Shown here in pieces: positions 34,293 through 43,723 of a stretch of DNA of 64,000 bases (position 1 is the first letter of the stretch; every line of letters begins with the position of its first letter). A program made the position numbers and the translations under genes. The stretch spans positions 124,001 to 188,000 of the forward strand of contig JBGTQJ010000003.1 in the NCBI GenBank assembly GCA_041941305.1, written 5' to 3'. A model generated the notes under the pieces. That model made no database searches. It was not told the DNA's origin and saw nothing but the letters and a program-made list of their open reading frames with translations. This DNA comes from JANSWP01 sp041941305 (GTDB lineage Bacteria > Bacteroidota > Bacteroidia > Chitinophagales > Saprospiraceae).

Positions 34293-34338
34293 CAATTCTA
34301 CAATGCTACCATCGCAGTATTGCAACATTGTAGAATTG
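34293..34338. terminator. Hairpin between convergent lipoprotein and cupin genes
   Basis: A perfect 13-bp inverted repeat, caattctacaatg (34293-34305) and cattgtagaattg (34326-34338), fills the 64-bp gap between two convergent genes. It is likely a bidirectional terminator. Confidence 0.7.
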
Positions 34339-34343
34339 TAGAA

Positions 34344-34808
34344 TTAATAAGAGTTTCTGTCGTAAGGAATAATATTGTCCCATTCGCTGGCATCTGAGCG
34401 AGCAACAACTGCCACTACTTGTTCTGAGTCACTCATATTGAATACCTCGTGTGGAACTCCGGGTTTGATGTAGATGAAATCTCCAGCCCTGTTCTCCAGG
34501 ATTTGTTTGCAACCTTCACCAAATTCATGTCTCACATTTCCCTCCAGGATATACAACATCAATTCAAAACCATCATGGATATGCGCATAAGCAATTCCGC
34601 TGGGTGGGATGGTAGCTATATTCATGGATAATTTAGTAGAGCCCACATTTTTGCCGGACATCCCCTGTTTGTATTTAATATTATTCCAGGCACGCTGTTC
34701 ACCACCACCACGAATGGTCAATATGCCACCATGATCTTCAACCACCTCCGATTGAATTTTGTCATTTTGTATCATAATTTTTTCATTATTTATTGTTAAT
34801 TCACCCAT
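34344..34808 (-). CDS. Cupin-domain protein
   Basis: 154 residues from ATG 34808 (a GTG lies one codon upstream). Cupin motif 1 is seen as 'AYAHIHDGFELMLYILEGNVRHEFGE' and motif 2 as 'AGDFIYIKPGVPHEVFNMSD', supplying histidines and a glutamate for a metal. It is six bases downstream of the isopenicillin-N-synthase-like gene, so the two are probably one operon. It may be a metal-dependent enzyme or a small-molecule sensor; the sequence does not decide. Confidence 0.85.
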   Translation of the reverse strand: MGELTINNEKIMIQNDKIQSEVVEDHGGILTIRGGGEQRAWNNIKYKQGMSGKNVGSTKLSMNIATIPPSGIAYAHIHDGFELMLYILEGNVRHEFGEGCKQILENRAGDFIYIKPGVPHEVFNMSDSEQVVAVVARSDASEWDNIIPYDRNSY

Positions 34809-34814
34809 CACCCA

Positions 34815-35891
34815 TCATTTAACCTCTTTCGCATATTCATCACCATAATATTTGGAAGTAATATTGGTGTGAAATTTTACTGCCGAAATCGGTTCATACT
34901 TTGGTTTTCCCAAACCAGGCAATACTTCCAATATTTCATCTTCCCAGATATAAATCGCCATGGGTATGGAAATGCGGGGTTTTGTAAACAATTGTTGATT
35001 GAGGGGTTTACTTACCCGATGAGTCGTAGATGGAAGCCGATCGTTTGTGATGCGCTGCATGTAATCCCCAGTATTTAAAATGATGGTTCCGGGTTTTGGA
35101 TTCAGGCGTATCCATTTTCCATTTTCTCGATTCAGCACTTGAAGCCCCTCTACATCCTGAGCTGGAAGCAGGGTAAATAAATCCACATCTTCATGTCCCA
35201 GCATTCTACCTGCACCAGTCGCATCATCTGCTTTTGAAATGGGCGGATAGTAATTCAGACGGAAGCCGAAATTGGTTCCTGTTAATTTTTTATCGTAATA
35301 ATGCTCATCGCAACCTAAATATTTAAGAATGCTTTGCATAATGGGCAAGATCAAAGCTTCATGCGCCTGTATGATTTGGCGAAAAAATTCTTCGTGTTCT
35401 GCTTTTAACCAATAGTCATTTGCCTCAAAATTTGGATTGCCATCAAGGTTAAATGCCCTTCGGCAAAATACCCAACCTTCTACCAAATCGGGATGGATGA
35501 TGGTGGTTTCTTTGATTGGGAAATAGCCCTGATTGACTGAACCATGCCGTTCAGCATAATATTTCATGCGCTCTTCCCGACTAGAGTGCTCAAATATTTC
35601 CTTGACTTTTTCCTGTGCTTGAATATATAAATTGGAATCTACCCCATGACCATCCAAAATGGCAAAGCCAATACCTTCCAAGGCGCTCCCAAGTTCTTCG
35701 GCAAATTGCTCTTTTCCCTCAGGACCGCCTTCAAAAAACAATCGCATATCACAGGTCTTGATTTCATATTCCTCATCAAAGATTTCCAAATCCTCATTTT
35801 CTACAAGATTATAGGATTGGTCCTTCACGACCTGGTCGTACTTCCTGAAGTCTTGGTTCAGCGCTTTAATTCCATCTGATTGTTTTTGCAT
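34815..35891 (-). CDS. Isopenicillin-N-synthase-like 2-oxoglutarate/Fe(II) oxygenase
   Basis: 358 residues with the DIOX_N-like N-terminal part ('FAEELGSALEGIGFAILDGHGV') and the C-terminal double-stranded beta-helix. The iron ligands are H233 and D235 ('MLGHEDVDLFTLLP') and H291 ('PSTTHRV'); the arginine-serine pair in 'KPRISIPMAIY' would hold 2-oxoglutarate. These enzymes hydroxylate, desaturate or cyclise small molecules. The substrate is unknown. It is followed closely by the cupin gene; no peptide-synthetase gene is near, so beta-lactam synthesis is not implied. Confidence 0.9.
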   Translation of the reverse strand: MQKQSDGIKALNQDFRKYDQVVKDQSYNLVENEDLEIFDEEYEIKTCDMRLFFEGGPEGKEQFAEELGSALEGIGFAILDGHGVDSNLYIQAQEKVKEIFEHSSREERMKYYAERHGSVNQGYFPIKETTIIHPDLVEGWVFCRRAFNLDGNPNFEANDYWLKAEHEEFFRQIIQAHEALILPIMQSILKYLGCDEHYYDKKLTGTNFGFRLNYYPPISKADDATGAGRMLGHEDVDLFTLLPAQDVEGLQVLNRENGKWIRLNPKPGTIILNTGDYMQRITNDRLPSTTHRVSKPLNQQLFTKPRISIPMAIYIWEDEILEVLPGLGKPKYEPISAVKFHTNITSKYYGDEYAKEVK

Positions 35892-35985
35892 GGTAAAATA
35901 ATTATTTATTTTAATGTATAGGTGTCTCTAACCTGGGGTTAGCTCTGAATGAGAACAATGCAACACCAAAATATAACAGCATTTT

Positions 35986-37290
35986 TTATTTAATCAAACT
36001 ATAAACATACCCAATCAAAACCAAAATCAAAGCAATCGGCACGACCCACTTAATCCAAAAATGATAGAATGCTTTCCATTGAGGCAAATCAGCTCCAAAA
36101 ATCTCCTTCAATGCTTTCATTTTTCCTAGTCCCCAAACCAAACCTATAACTGTCATTGCACTTCCAAAAACCATCATACCGGACCCAAAAATCAAATCCA
36201 GGGTGCCAATGAGAGCAGGATTTAATGCACTAGGTAAGGCAACCAGAGATAAACCAATGCCGACACACCAAATGATTTTATTTCGATGCTTGTTTAATTT
36301 TGGAAAATCCGAAAGTCCTGAAACAACTACTTCTAGGGCAGCAACCAAGGACAATATGGCAACCATTGAAAGCGAAATCAAAAACAAACTTCCTACAAAC
36401 CTTCCTGCGGGCATTTCGATAAATAATTGGGGTAGGGTAGAGAATATCAAAGTGGGGCCCTCTGCCATGTTCAATCCAAAAACCAGGATTGCTGGAATGA
36501 TGAACAAAGAAGCCAAGAGCGCTGCACTAACATCTCCAACTGCAGTCATTACCGCAATTTTGGGGATTTTCTCCTGCTTTTGAAGGTAACTTCCAAAGAT
36601 GATCATGAAATTGCCCCCGAGCCCAACGGAAAAAAACGTTTGTCCCAGTGCCGCAAAAACCTGCTCCGTATCCAATGCCTCAAAATCTGGCTTTAAGAAG
36701 TTGAGCATTTTTTCACCTGCTCCTTCCAATGACAATGCATTGATTATCAGGTAGATGATGGCAATTAAGAAAAAAGGAACAAAAAATTTACTCAGCGGTT
36801 CAATTCCTTTTCGCAATCCCCTTCGAATGACAAATAAGCTCAAAATGATAATGGCAACTGTAATCAGATATTGCATCCATCCCTTACCTAAACCACTTCC
36901 GAAAACCGCTAAAGTATCATTCGAAAATCCGGTGGCTACAGAAAACCATGAGGTATAGAGCACATTTCCAATGACCACAGCGTAATAAGAAGTGGCCATC
37001 GCCAGACTAAGTAGGATGATGCCTCCTGCAATCCTTCCCCAATGTTTTCCAAAAACCTGCGAAAAAGCTCCGAGTGGTCCTTTTTGAGTTGCCCGCCCCA
37101 GGGCCATCTCTGCAGTTAATGCGGGTATCGCAAACAATAAGGTGAATGCCAGATATACAAAAAGGAAGGCACTGCCTCCATATTTTCCCATCATATAGGG
37201 AAAGCGCCAGACATTTCCAAGCCCTACTGCTATCCCAATTAAGGTGAGAACGGTTGCGATGCGTGAAGAGAAGATGGGTCGATTTGCCAC
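35986..37290 (-). CDS. Sodium-dependent neurotransmitter:sodium symporter (NSS/SNF) family transporter
   Basis: 434 residues, almost entirely hydrophobic helices (11-12 predicted). The N-terminal signature 'IATVLTLIGIAVGLGNVWRFPYMMGKYGG' forms the ion and substrate site in the LeuT fold, and 'LTAEMALGR' follows. It uses sodium to import an amino acid or related amine through the inner membrane; the substrate cannot be read. The start is GTG at 37290; no in-frame ATG precedes it. It is divergent from the guanine deaminase gene. Confidence 0.93.
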   Translation of the reverse strand: MANRPIFSSRIATVLTLIGIAVGLGNVWRFPYMMGKYGGSAFLFVYLAFTLLFAIPALTAEMALGRATQKGPLGAFSQVFGKHWGRIAGGIILLSLAMATSYYAVVIGNVLYTSWFSVATGFSNDTLAVFGSGLGKGWMQYLITVAIIILSLFVIRRGLRKGIEPLSKFFVPFFLIAIIYLIINALSLEGAGEKMLNFLKPDFEALDTEQVFAALGQTFFSVGLGGNFMIIFGSYLQKQEKIPKIAVMTAVGDVSAALLASLFIIPAILVFGLNMAEGPTLIFSTLPQLFIEMPAGRFVGSLFLISLSMVAILSLVAALEVVVSGLSDFPKLNKHRNKIIWCVGIGLSLVALPSALNPALIGTLDLIFGSGMMVFGSAMTVIGLVWGLGKMKALKEIFGADLPQWKAFYHFWIKWVVPIALILVLIGYVYSLIK

Positions 37291-37393
37291 AATGATGGAT
37301 TTTGGCTTAAAGTTAGTGAATCAGATAATATTTTAGCTTTATACAAAAAAGTGTAATTTCAATCCGAAAACATAAAAACCGGAAACCACTAAT

Positions 37394-37870
37394 ATGACCG
37401 AACAGGACAAACATTTTATGCGAAAAGCCATCGAATTGGCAAAAAAAGGAATGCTCGCTGAAAAAGGAGGACCATTTGGCGCAGTTGTGGTGAAAAATGG
37501 AAAAATTGTAGGACAAGGCTGTAACTCTGTGACCTCAACCAATGACCCGACCGCTCATGCTGAAGTCATGGCAATCAGAGATGCTTGTAACAACCTGGAA
37601 TCTTTCCAATTGGAAGATTGCATTATTTATACCTCATGTGAACCCTGTCCAATGTGCCTTGGAGCAATTTATTGGGCGAGACCCAAACAGGTTTTTTACG
37701 CATGTAGTCGCGAAGATGCTGCTAATGTTGGATTTGACGATGCCTTTATTTATGATGAAATTCCAAAAGACATTGCCCAAAGACAAATTGAGACCTTACA
37801 AATTCTAAGAGAAGAAGCCAATAGAGTCTTTGAAGATTGGGAGGAATTTGGCGCAAAAGTTCCGTACTAG
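37394..37870 (+). CDS. guaD: Guanine deaminase (cytidine-deaminase fold)
   Basis: 158 residues with the zinc site H55-A-E57 ('PTAHAEVMAI') and 'SCEPCPMC' (C85, C88). The C-terminal 'ACSREDAANVGFDDAFIYDEI' is the segment typical of small guanine deaminases rather than tRNA adenosine deaminases. It hydrolyses guanine to xanthine and ammonia. The two xanthine dehydrogenase subunit genes follow on the same strand after 98 bases, which supports this assignment. Cytoplasmic. Confidence 0.88.
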   Translation: MTEQDKHFMRKAIELAKKGMLAEKGGPFGAVVVKNGKIVGQGCNSVTSTNDPTAHAEVMAIRDACNNLESFQLEDCIIYTSCEPCPMCLGAIYWARPKQVFYACSREDAANVGFDDAFIYDEIPKDIAQRQIETLQILREEANRVFEDWEEFGAKVPY

Positions 37871-37878
37871 TACAAATT

Positions 37879-37930
37879 CAAGGTCATCCTCAGGATCAAG
37901 TTCAAAAAGTGACCTTGGAATTGAACTTGA
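37879..37930 (+). other. Interlocked inverted repeats between guaD and xdhA
   Basis: Arm A caaggtca (37879-37886) pairs with tgaccttg (37910-37917), and arm B tcaagttcaa (37896-37905) pairs with ttgaacttga (37921-37930). The order A-B-A'-B' means either a pseudoknot or two exclusive hairpins. A small hairpin atcc-tca-ggat lies between A and B. The stretch can also be read as 7-bp units, so it may be a relic of the heptamer family. Confidence 0.5.
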
Positions 37931-37968
37931 AAAAGCATAGGTTACAAAGGTGAAAACAGAATATTTTG

Positions 37969-39399
37969 ATGATCTCTTTTTTATTAAATAATCAACAAAT
38001 CAATACAGACCTTCCCCATGGCATGACGGTGCTCGACTTCGTCCGGTACAAGAAACAACTTCCGGGAACCAAAATTGGCTGTCGTGAAGGTGATTGCGGT
38101 GCTTGTAGTGTTTTGGTTGGCGAAATTGTGGAAAATGATTTAAAATATCGTTCTATGTGCGCTTGTCTGATGCCTTTACGCAATGCACATGGAAAACATA
38201 TTTTAACTGTGGAAGGCATCAATATGGAGGATCTATCTCCCGTTCAAAAACAGATGATAGAGACCAATGGTACCCAATGCGGATTCTGCACTATTGGATT
38301 TGTGATGTCCTTGACCGGATACTTAATGGAAAAGGGAGCTTCAAATTTAGAAGGTGCTGTTGCAGCAATGGATGGCAATATTTGCCGCTGCACCGGGTAT
38401 AAATCTATTGAGCGAGCTGCTGAAGCCGTAACAATGCTATCAAAAGAAAAACCTGAAGCAAATAGGTTTTACTGGCTTGTAAGCAATGGCTTTTTACCCG
38501 ACTATTTTCTGGAAATTAAAGGCAAGTTAGCGGCTTTGCAAAATACATTAAATGCCAACGGAATTCCAAAAACAACTGAGGGGATTACCATTTCCGGTGG
38601 CACTGATTTGATGGTTCAAAAACCAGAATTGGTAAAGAAGTCCAAGATCCAGTCTCTTTTTGATAATACTCATTTGAAATCTATCAATATTGTAAATGGA
38701 AAATGTCATGTAGGTTCAGCGGTCACTGTTACTGAATTTGGGGAATCTTCTATTCTACAGGATGCCTTTCCCCATTTAAAAAACTATATCAAATTAATCG
38801 CTTCGACTCCAATTCGAAATATGGCGACTATTGGAGGAAATATTGTCAATGCATCTCCGATTGGGGACATGAGCATTTTCCTGCTTGCGCTGAATGCAAC
38901 CTTACTTTTAAATAAAAATGGCAAAAAAAGAACGGTGGTCTTAAAGGACTTTTTCAAAGCCTACAAAACTTTGGACAAAGACCCAGATGAGTATATTGAG
39001 GAAATTATTTTTGATTTACCGTTTGAAACTGACCATTATAATTTTGAAAAAGTTAGCAAGCGAACCCATCTGGATATAGCTAGTGTCAATTCTGCCTGTT
39101 TGATAAAGTTCAATACGGAAAATAAAATACAAGAGGCGCACCTTTCTGCTGGAGGGGTGGCTCCTGTTCCAAAGTATTTGACTAAAGCTTCCACTTTTTT
39201 GAAAGGGAAAAGATTGAATCAGAAGATTATTTTGGAAACTATTGATTGTATAAATGAGGAAGTAGCACCCATAAGTGATGCGAGAGGATCAAAGGAATAT
39301 AAAAGGCTATTGTTGAGACAATTGTTCTTGGGACATTTACAAAAGTCGACAAAAATAGCTGATGGAATCAACTTCAAAGAATTGGTCAAGCCTAAGTAG
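37969..39399 (+). CDS. xdhA: Xanthine dehydrogenase, iron-sulfur/FAD subunit
   Basis: 476 residues from ATG 37969. The N-terminal plant-type [2Fe-2S] domain has C38, C43, C46 and C66 ('GCREGDCGAC...CACLMP'); the second [2Fe-2S] domain has C104, C107, C139 and C141 ('QCGFC', 'ICRCTGY'). The FAD domain follows with 'ISGGTDL' and 'ASTPIRNMATIGGNIVNASPIGDM'. It passes electrons from the molybdenum subunit to NAD. The gene for the large subunit starts one base after its stop codon, so the two are translated together. Confidence 0.94.
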   Translation: MISFLLNNQQINTDLPHGMTVLDFVRYKKQLPGTKIGCREGDCGACSVLVGEIVENDLKYRSMCACLMPLRNAHGKHILTVEGINMEDLSPVQKQMIETNGTQCGFCTIGFVMSLTGYLMEKGASNLEGAVAAMDGNICRCTGYKSIERAAEAVTMLSKEKPEANRFYWLVSNGFLPDYFLEIKGKLAALQNTLNANGIPKTTEGITISGGTDLMVQKPELVKKSKIQSLFDNTHLKSINIVNGKCHVGSAVTVTEFGESSILQDAFPHLKNYIKLIASTPIRNMATIGGNIVNASPIGDMSIFLLALNATLLLNKNGKKRTVVLKDFFKAYKTLDKDPDEYIEEIIFDLPFETDHYNFEKVSKRTHLDIASVNSACLIKFNTENKIQEAHLSAGGVAPVPKYLTKASTFLKGKRLNQKIILETIDCINEEVAPISDARGSKEYKRLLLRQLFLGHLQKSTKIADGINFKELVKPK

Positions 39400-39400
39400 T

Positions 39401-41713
39401 ATGATTTTAAAGCCAAACATAAAAAAATCAAAATTGCTTAAAAATGTAGATGCTGATGGGCATGTAACAGGCAAATCGGTTTATGTAGATGATATACCCA
39501 TTATGGAAGGAACCTTGTTTTTGAAAGTATTGGGTTCTCCTGTCGCCCATGGAAGCATTCAAAAAATAAATTATTCAAGAGCTGAGGCATTAGAAGGTGT
39601 CGAAAAAATTTTTACCCATAAAGATATTCCAGGCGAAAATCAAATAGGCGGTATTGTACCAGATGAACCCCTATTAGCAGAAAAGGAAGTTCATTTTCAA
39701 GGGCAGCCCATTTTGATAGTTGCTGCCGAAAACGAAGAAGTGGCGCATGATGCCTTGAATTTGATCGAAGTTGAAATCGAGCCGCTACCTGTTATTACAA
39801 ATCCCCGAGAGGCATATAAACAGCATAAATTGCTCTCTAATTCCAGAACCTTCAAAATGGGAGATGTAAATGAGGCATTTAAAAACTGTTCCCACATTTT
39901 TGAAGGCAGAGCCGATTCTGGCGGGCAGGAGCATTTGTATTTGGAAACACAGGGTGCATTCGCTTATCCTACGGAACACAACAGTGTGAAAATTCATAGT
40001 TCCACTCAGGGACCTACCCAGGTACAACGTACAACTGCTCGTGTTCTTGGTTTGTCAATGAATCAGGTTGAAGTAGATGTTACCCGCTTAGGGGGTGGTT
40101 TTGGAGGAAAGGAGGACCAAGCTTCAGCATGGGGAGCCATGAGTGCACTGGTTGCATGGGTTTTGAAAAGACCTGCCAAATGCATCCTGCATCGAATGGA
40201 TGATATGAAAATGACGGGAAAGCGCAATCCTTATAGTTCCGATTATAAAATTGGTCTGGATGAAAATTTGAAAATCCTCGCCTACGAAGCTGTCTTTTAT
40301 CAAAATGGAGGGGCAGCTGCCGATCTTTCACCTGCCATCTTGGAGCGGACTTTATTCCACGCGACCAATAGCTATTTCGTACCAAATGTAAAAGCTATTG
40401 CCCATTCCTGTCAAACCAACTTGCCACCAAATACAGCCTTTCGTGGCTTTGGTGGGCCCCAAGGAATGTTTGTAATCGAATCTGCAATTGATCATGCAGC
40501 CCAAGCCTTGGGAGTCCATGCTTCTGACATTCAAAGAAAAAACATGCTTTTTGATGGAGCAGAATTTCCGTATGGACAAATTGTGCAAGAATGCGAAGCA
40601 CAAAACTGTTGGGATGAGGTGGTAGAACGACATGATTTGGAAAGGTTGAGAAAAGAGATTGAGCGATTCAATAATGAAAATGAATTCTACAAAAAAGGAC
40701 TCGCATTGATGCCCGTTTGTTTCGGAATTTCCTTCACCAATACCCAAATGAACAATGCCCGTGCGCTGGTGCATGTATATTCAGATGGAAGTGTAGGTGT
40801 CAGTACGGGTGCAGTGGAAATGGGACAGGGGGTAAATACAAAGATGATTCAAGTAGCTGCGGAGATTTTTGGTTTGCCCCCAGAAAGAATTAAGCTTGAA
40901 ACGACGAATACAACCCGGGTAGCAAATACCTCTCCTTCTGCAGCGAGTTCTACAGCGGATTTAAATGGTAAGGCATTGAAAAACGCTTGTTTGCAGATTC
41001 GAGAGCGATTGGTTCAATTGTTACTGAAAGAAGGTGATTTAGGAGGCAACTTCAAGTTGCTTCCTAAATTGGGCACTGAAGTAGAGTTTAAGAATGAAAA
41101 AGCAGGAATCAAAGGAATGGCAAAAGATCACAGCTGGAATGATCTCATTCAAATGGCTTTTGCTAAAAGAATCAATCTAAGTGCTAAAGGGCATTATGCT
41201 ACTCCAAAAATCCATTTTGACAAAAGCATTGAAAAAGGGCATCCTTTTGCTTACCACGTATATGGGACAGCTATCATTATCAATACGGTAGATTGCATTC
41301 GGGGTACTTATGAAATGGATGCTGTTCACGTCGTTCACGATTTTGGTACCAGCATCAACCGAAATATTGATTTGGGGCAATGTGAAGGAGGTATCGTTCA
41401 GGGCATCGGTTGGATGACTATGGAAGAGGTCATCTACAATGATGAGGGTCGTTTATTATCCAATGCGCTTTCGACCTATAAAATCCCGGATATATACGCA
41501 GCCCCCAAAGTTATCAATACCCACTTTTTAAGAACGGACGGTTCTGAATTGGCGATTTTTAAATCCAAAGCGGTGGGCGAACCACCCTTGATGTATGGGA
41601 TAGGTGCCTATTTTTCATTGTGCAATGCCATTCGGGCATTTAGACCGGATGTGAGTATACCTTATACTGCTCCTATGACTCCTGAAAAGGTGCTGATGAA
41701 TTTGTATGGTTGA
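39401..41713 (+). CDS. xdhB: Xanthine dehydrogenase, molybdopterin-binding subunit
   Basis: 770 residues from ATG 39401; an upstream in-frame ATG at 39362 would overlap xdhA and adds no conserved sequence. Recognisable molybdenum hydroxylase segments are 'GKSVYVDDIP', 'GGGFGGKED', 'FRGFGGPQGMFVIE', 'EMGQGVNTKMIQVAAE' and the active-site glutamate in 'KAVGEPPLMYGIGAYFSL'. It hydroxylates hypoxanthine or xanthine to urate. No xdhC maturation gene or urate-degrading gene lies in the window. Confidence 0.94.
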   Translation: MILKPNIKKSKLLKNVDADGHVTGKSVYVDDIPIMEGTLFLKVLGSPVAHGSIQKINYSRAEALEGVEKIFTHKDIPGENQIGGIVPDEPLLAEKEVHFQGQPILIVAAENEEVAHDALNLIEVEIEPLPVITNPREAYKQHKLLSNSRTFKMGDVNEAFKNCSHIFEGRADSGGQEHLYLETQGAFAYPTEHNSVKIHSSTQGPTQVQRTTARVLGLSMNQVEVDVTRLGGGFGGKEDQASAWGAMSALVAWVLKRPAKCILHRMDDMKMTGKRNPYSSDYKIGLDENLKILAYEAVFYQNGGAAADLSPAILERTLFHATNSYFVPNVKAIAHSCQTNLPPNTAFRGFGGPQGMFVIESAIDHAAQALGVHASDIQRKNMLFDGAEFPYGQIVQECEAQNCWDEVVERHDLERLRKEIERFNNENEFYKKGLALMPVCFGISFTNTQMNNARALVHVYSDGSVGVSTGAVEMGQGVNTKMIQVAAEIFGLPPERIKLETTNTTRVANTSPSAASSTADLNGKALKNACLQIRERLVQLLLKEGDLGGNFKLLPKLGTEVEFKNEKAGIKGMAKDHSWNDLIQMAFAKRINLSAKGHYATPKIHFDKSIEKGHPFAYHVYGTAIIINTVDCIRGTYEMDAVHVVHDFGTSINRNIDLGQCEGGIVQGIGWMTMEEVIYNDEGRLLSNALSTYKIPDIYAAPKVINTHFLRTDGSELAIFKSKAVGEPPLMYGIGAYFSLCNAIRAFRPDVSIPYTAPMTPEKVLMNLYG

Positions 41714-41716
41714 GTT

Positions 41717-41753
41717 TGGTTATCTGGTTGCGGGGTATTGGTTTATAGTTTCT
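41717..41753. repeat. Degenerate heptad tract after xdhB
   Basis: Starting 4 bases after the xdhB stop the sequence reads as 7-bp units tggttat, ctggttg, cggggta, ttggttt, atagttt. The units resemble those of the arrays after ruvX and def. Confidence 0.45.
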
Positions 41754-41809
41754 TAATTTAAAAATTTATGCTGTTTTTTGATTTGAGTATCAATGAGGTG
41801 AAGCCACGA

Positions 41810-43411
41810 ATGAGCGGTTTTGAAAGATTCCAAGCCGTAGTTGGTAGAAGTCTATTCCTAATTTCATTTTTATTCTATTGTTCAATTTCTCAAGGGCAAA
41901 CCTTTGAAATCCGTAGCCATAATGAGGGTGGTGACAACAATGTCCTTGTTCAAATGCGTTGTACTTCCAATCCAGTTCCAACGGCTGCAGACGGTATCGC
42001 TGATATTGTTTTTGGATTGAAGTGGCAAAATAGTGATGGAGTTGATTTGGGGATGCGATCTGGCAATTACCAAATGGGGCTTTCAGGAAATGAAACAGTA
42101 GCAGGAAATTTTGAGTACCAGGCTTTTGGTATGGAGGATATTCAAAATTTTCCACTGGAATGGACACTCAATCAATGGTTTACGGTAATGATCGTACCTG
42201 TTGAAAATCTAGATACCAATGCTACTACCATTGAAATATGTGAAGTAGGGTTTGACATTTCCACTTATCCAAATATCAATATGGTGGTATCAAATATTGG
42301 AACGGACCATACACCAGTTATTAATGGAAGTGCTACAATAGATGAATCTGTAGTGGACAATGATGGAGACAATATTCCGAATTCGATAGATTGTGATCCA
42401 AATGATGCCGGAGATGCCACTTTGGTTTTAAATGACAATCCCATCGCGAATGGAACCTATACAGCCAATAACTATATTCATTCTGCAGCGCTGGTGAATA
42501 ATGTGGCAAATGTGAGCTTTAAGGCTACCTTGACCGTAAATCTGAAACCAGGTTTTATTGCCCAAAATGGTGCTCAATTTCTTGCCAAAATAGAAAATAT
42601 CTGCCATCCTCCAGTGGCTGTTTCTCTGGCTGCAACAGATATTTCCTGTTTTGATGAAACAGATGGAACCATAATGGCCACTGCGACTTTGGGGGATGGA
42701 AATTATTCCTATGCCTGGAGCACAGGTGCAACAACTTCCAGTATCTCCAATTTGGCCCCAGGCAATTATTCTTTGACGGTAACGGATGGACTCGCTCAAA
42801 CGGCCACCGCCGATACTGTTCTTATTATTTCGACAACAGATACAGATATGGACGGCATCACCGATGGATGTGATTGTGATCCGAATAATGCAAATGATAC
42901 CATTTTGTTGATTTCAGATAATCCCCTTTTTGATAGCACTTATACGGCAGACAATAAAATGAAGGTTACGGGAGTAGCAGAAATAGATACGACTGTCCTC
43001 TTAAAAGCCTCCATTGATGTGCGCTTAATGCCAGGATTCCGAGCGGATTCGGGATCTGTAGTCAAGGTACTCATTGAAGATGTTTGTGTGCCGCCGGCAA
43101 GCCCAATTTGGGAGGATGAAATTGTAAATGAAATTTTTGATTTGGAAGAGGAATACCTGGAAGAATTGAAAGATGGAATAGGTGGAGAAGACAATCCGGA
43201 GATGCTTCTTTTTCCAAACCCCACTACCGGCAATTTTGAAATAAGAACCGATCTAAGGGTAGAAGGATTTAGAATTTATGATTTGAGAGGAACGGAATAT
43301 TTGAAAGGAACGGGAGCTGAAATTGATATTTCTGATTTGCCTTCAGGGATCTATCTTGTTCGTGTCTTTTGTATGGAAAATGAATCTACGAAGATGATTG
43401 TGAAGCAATAA
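41810..43411 (+). CDS. T9SS-secreted protein with coat-hanger and SprB-type repeats
   Basis: 533 residues from ATG 41810 (an in-frame ATG at 41768 would make an over-long signal). Signal peptide 'FLISFLFYCSISQGQ'. A ~170-residue cohesin-like or beta-sandwich region is followed by two copies of a unit made of a thrombospondin-3-like calcium segment ('DNDGDNIPNSIDCDPNDAGD', 'DTDMDGITDGCDCDPNNAND') and a three-coat-hanger-type stack ('LKPGFIAQNGAQFLAKI', 'LMPGFRADSGSVVKVLI'). Between them is one SprB-like repeat ('SYAWSTGATTSSISNLAPGNYSLTVTD'). The T9SS sorting domain is 'LFPNPTTGNFEI...LPSGIYLVRV'. Probably a surface structural protein. Confidence 0.85.
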   Translation: MSGFERFQAVVGRSLFLISFLFYCSISQGQTFEIRSHNEGGDNNVLVQMRCTSNPVPTAADGIADIVFGLKWQNSDGVDLGMRSGNYQMGLSGNETVAGNFEYQAFGMEDIQNFPLEWTLNQWFTVMIVPVENLDTNATTIEICEVGFDISTYPNINMVVSNIGTDHTPVINGSATIDESVVDNDGDNIPNSIDCDPNDAGDATLVLNDNPIANGTYTANNYIHSAALVNNVANVSFKATLTVNLKPGFIAQNGAQFLAKIENICHPPVAVSLAATDISCFDETDGTIMATATLGDGNYSYAWSTGATTSSISNLAPGNYSLTVTDGLAQTATADTVLIISTTDTDMDGITDGCDCDPNNANDTILLISDNPLFDSTYTADNKMKVTGVAEIDTTVLLKASIDVRLMPGFRADSGSVVKVLIEDVCVPPASPIWEDEIVNEIFDLEEEYLEELKDGIGGEDNPEMLLFPNPTTGNFEIRTDLRVEGFRIYDLRGTEYLKGTGAEIDISDLPSGIYLVRVFCMENESTKMIVKQ

Positions 43412-43535
43412 AAGTTCAGTTTTGGGTAGTTATAAACCAATTAAATAATTATTGATTTTTTATATATTTAAATATACCTGATTAACAGGTATTTAAGAAT
43501 CATTGGATAAAAAATTAAAAAAATCTTAATATATA

Positions 43536-43568
43536 TTTGCAAAATTACCATATGTATTTTTATATTTG
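43536..43568 (+). promoter_or_regulatory. Promoter of the structured region
   Basis: TTTG at 43536-43539 and TATATTTG at 43561-43568 match the Bacteroidota -33 and -7 elements with a 21-bp spacer, slightly longer than usual. Transcription would start near 43575. Confidence 0.55.
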
Positions 43569-43723
43569 CAGGGCGCGCATATTTAATACACTGAATATCA
43601 GATTTTTCGGAATATATGTAGCAAACTAATTTCTGAAATAGAGACTAACACGAAAAGAAATTATTGGATTCATAAATTACTTCGGAACACTTATACCTAA
43701 CACACTTTGAAACACTAGTTGGG

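Noticed and set aside
34815..35891. Beta-lactam biosynthesis locus
   Set aside because: Only an isopenicillin-N-synthase-like fold is present; no peptide synthetase, epimerase or transferase gene is found nearby. The fold is shared by many unrelated oxygenases.
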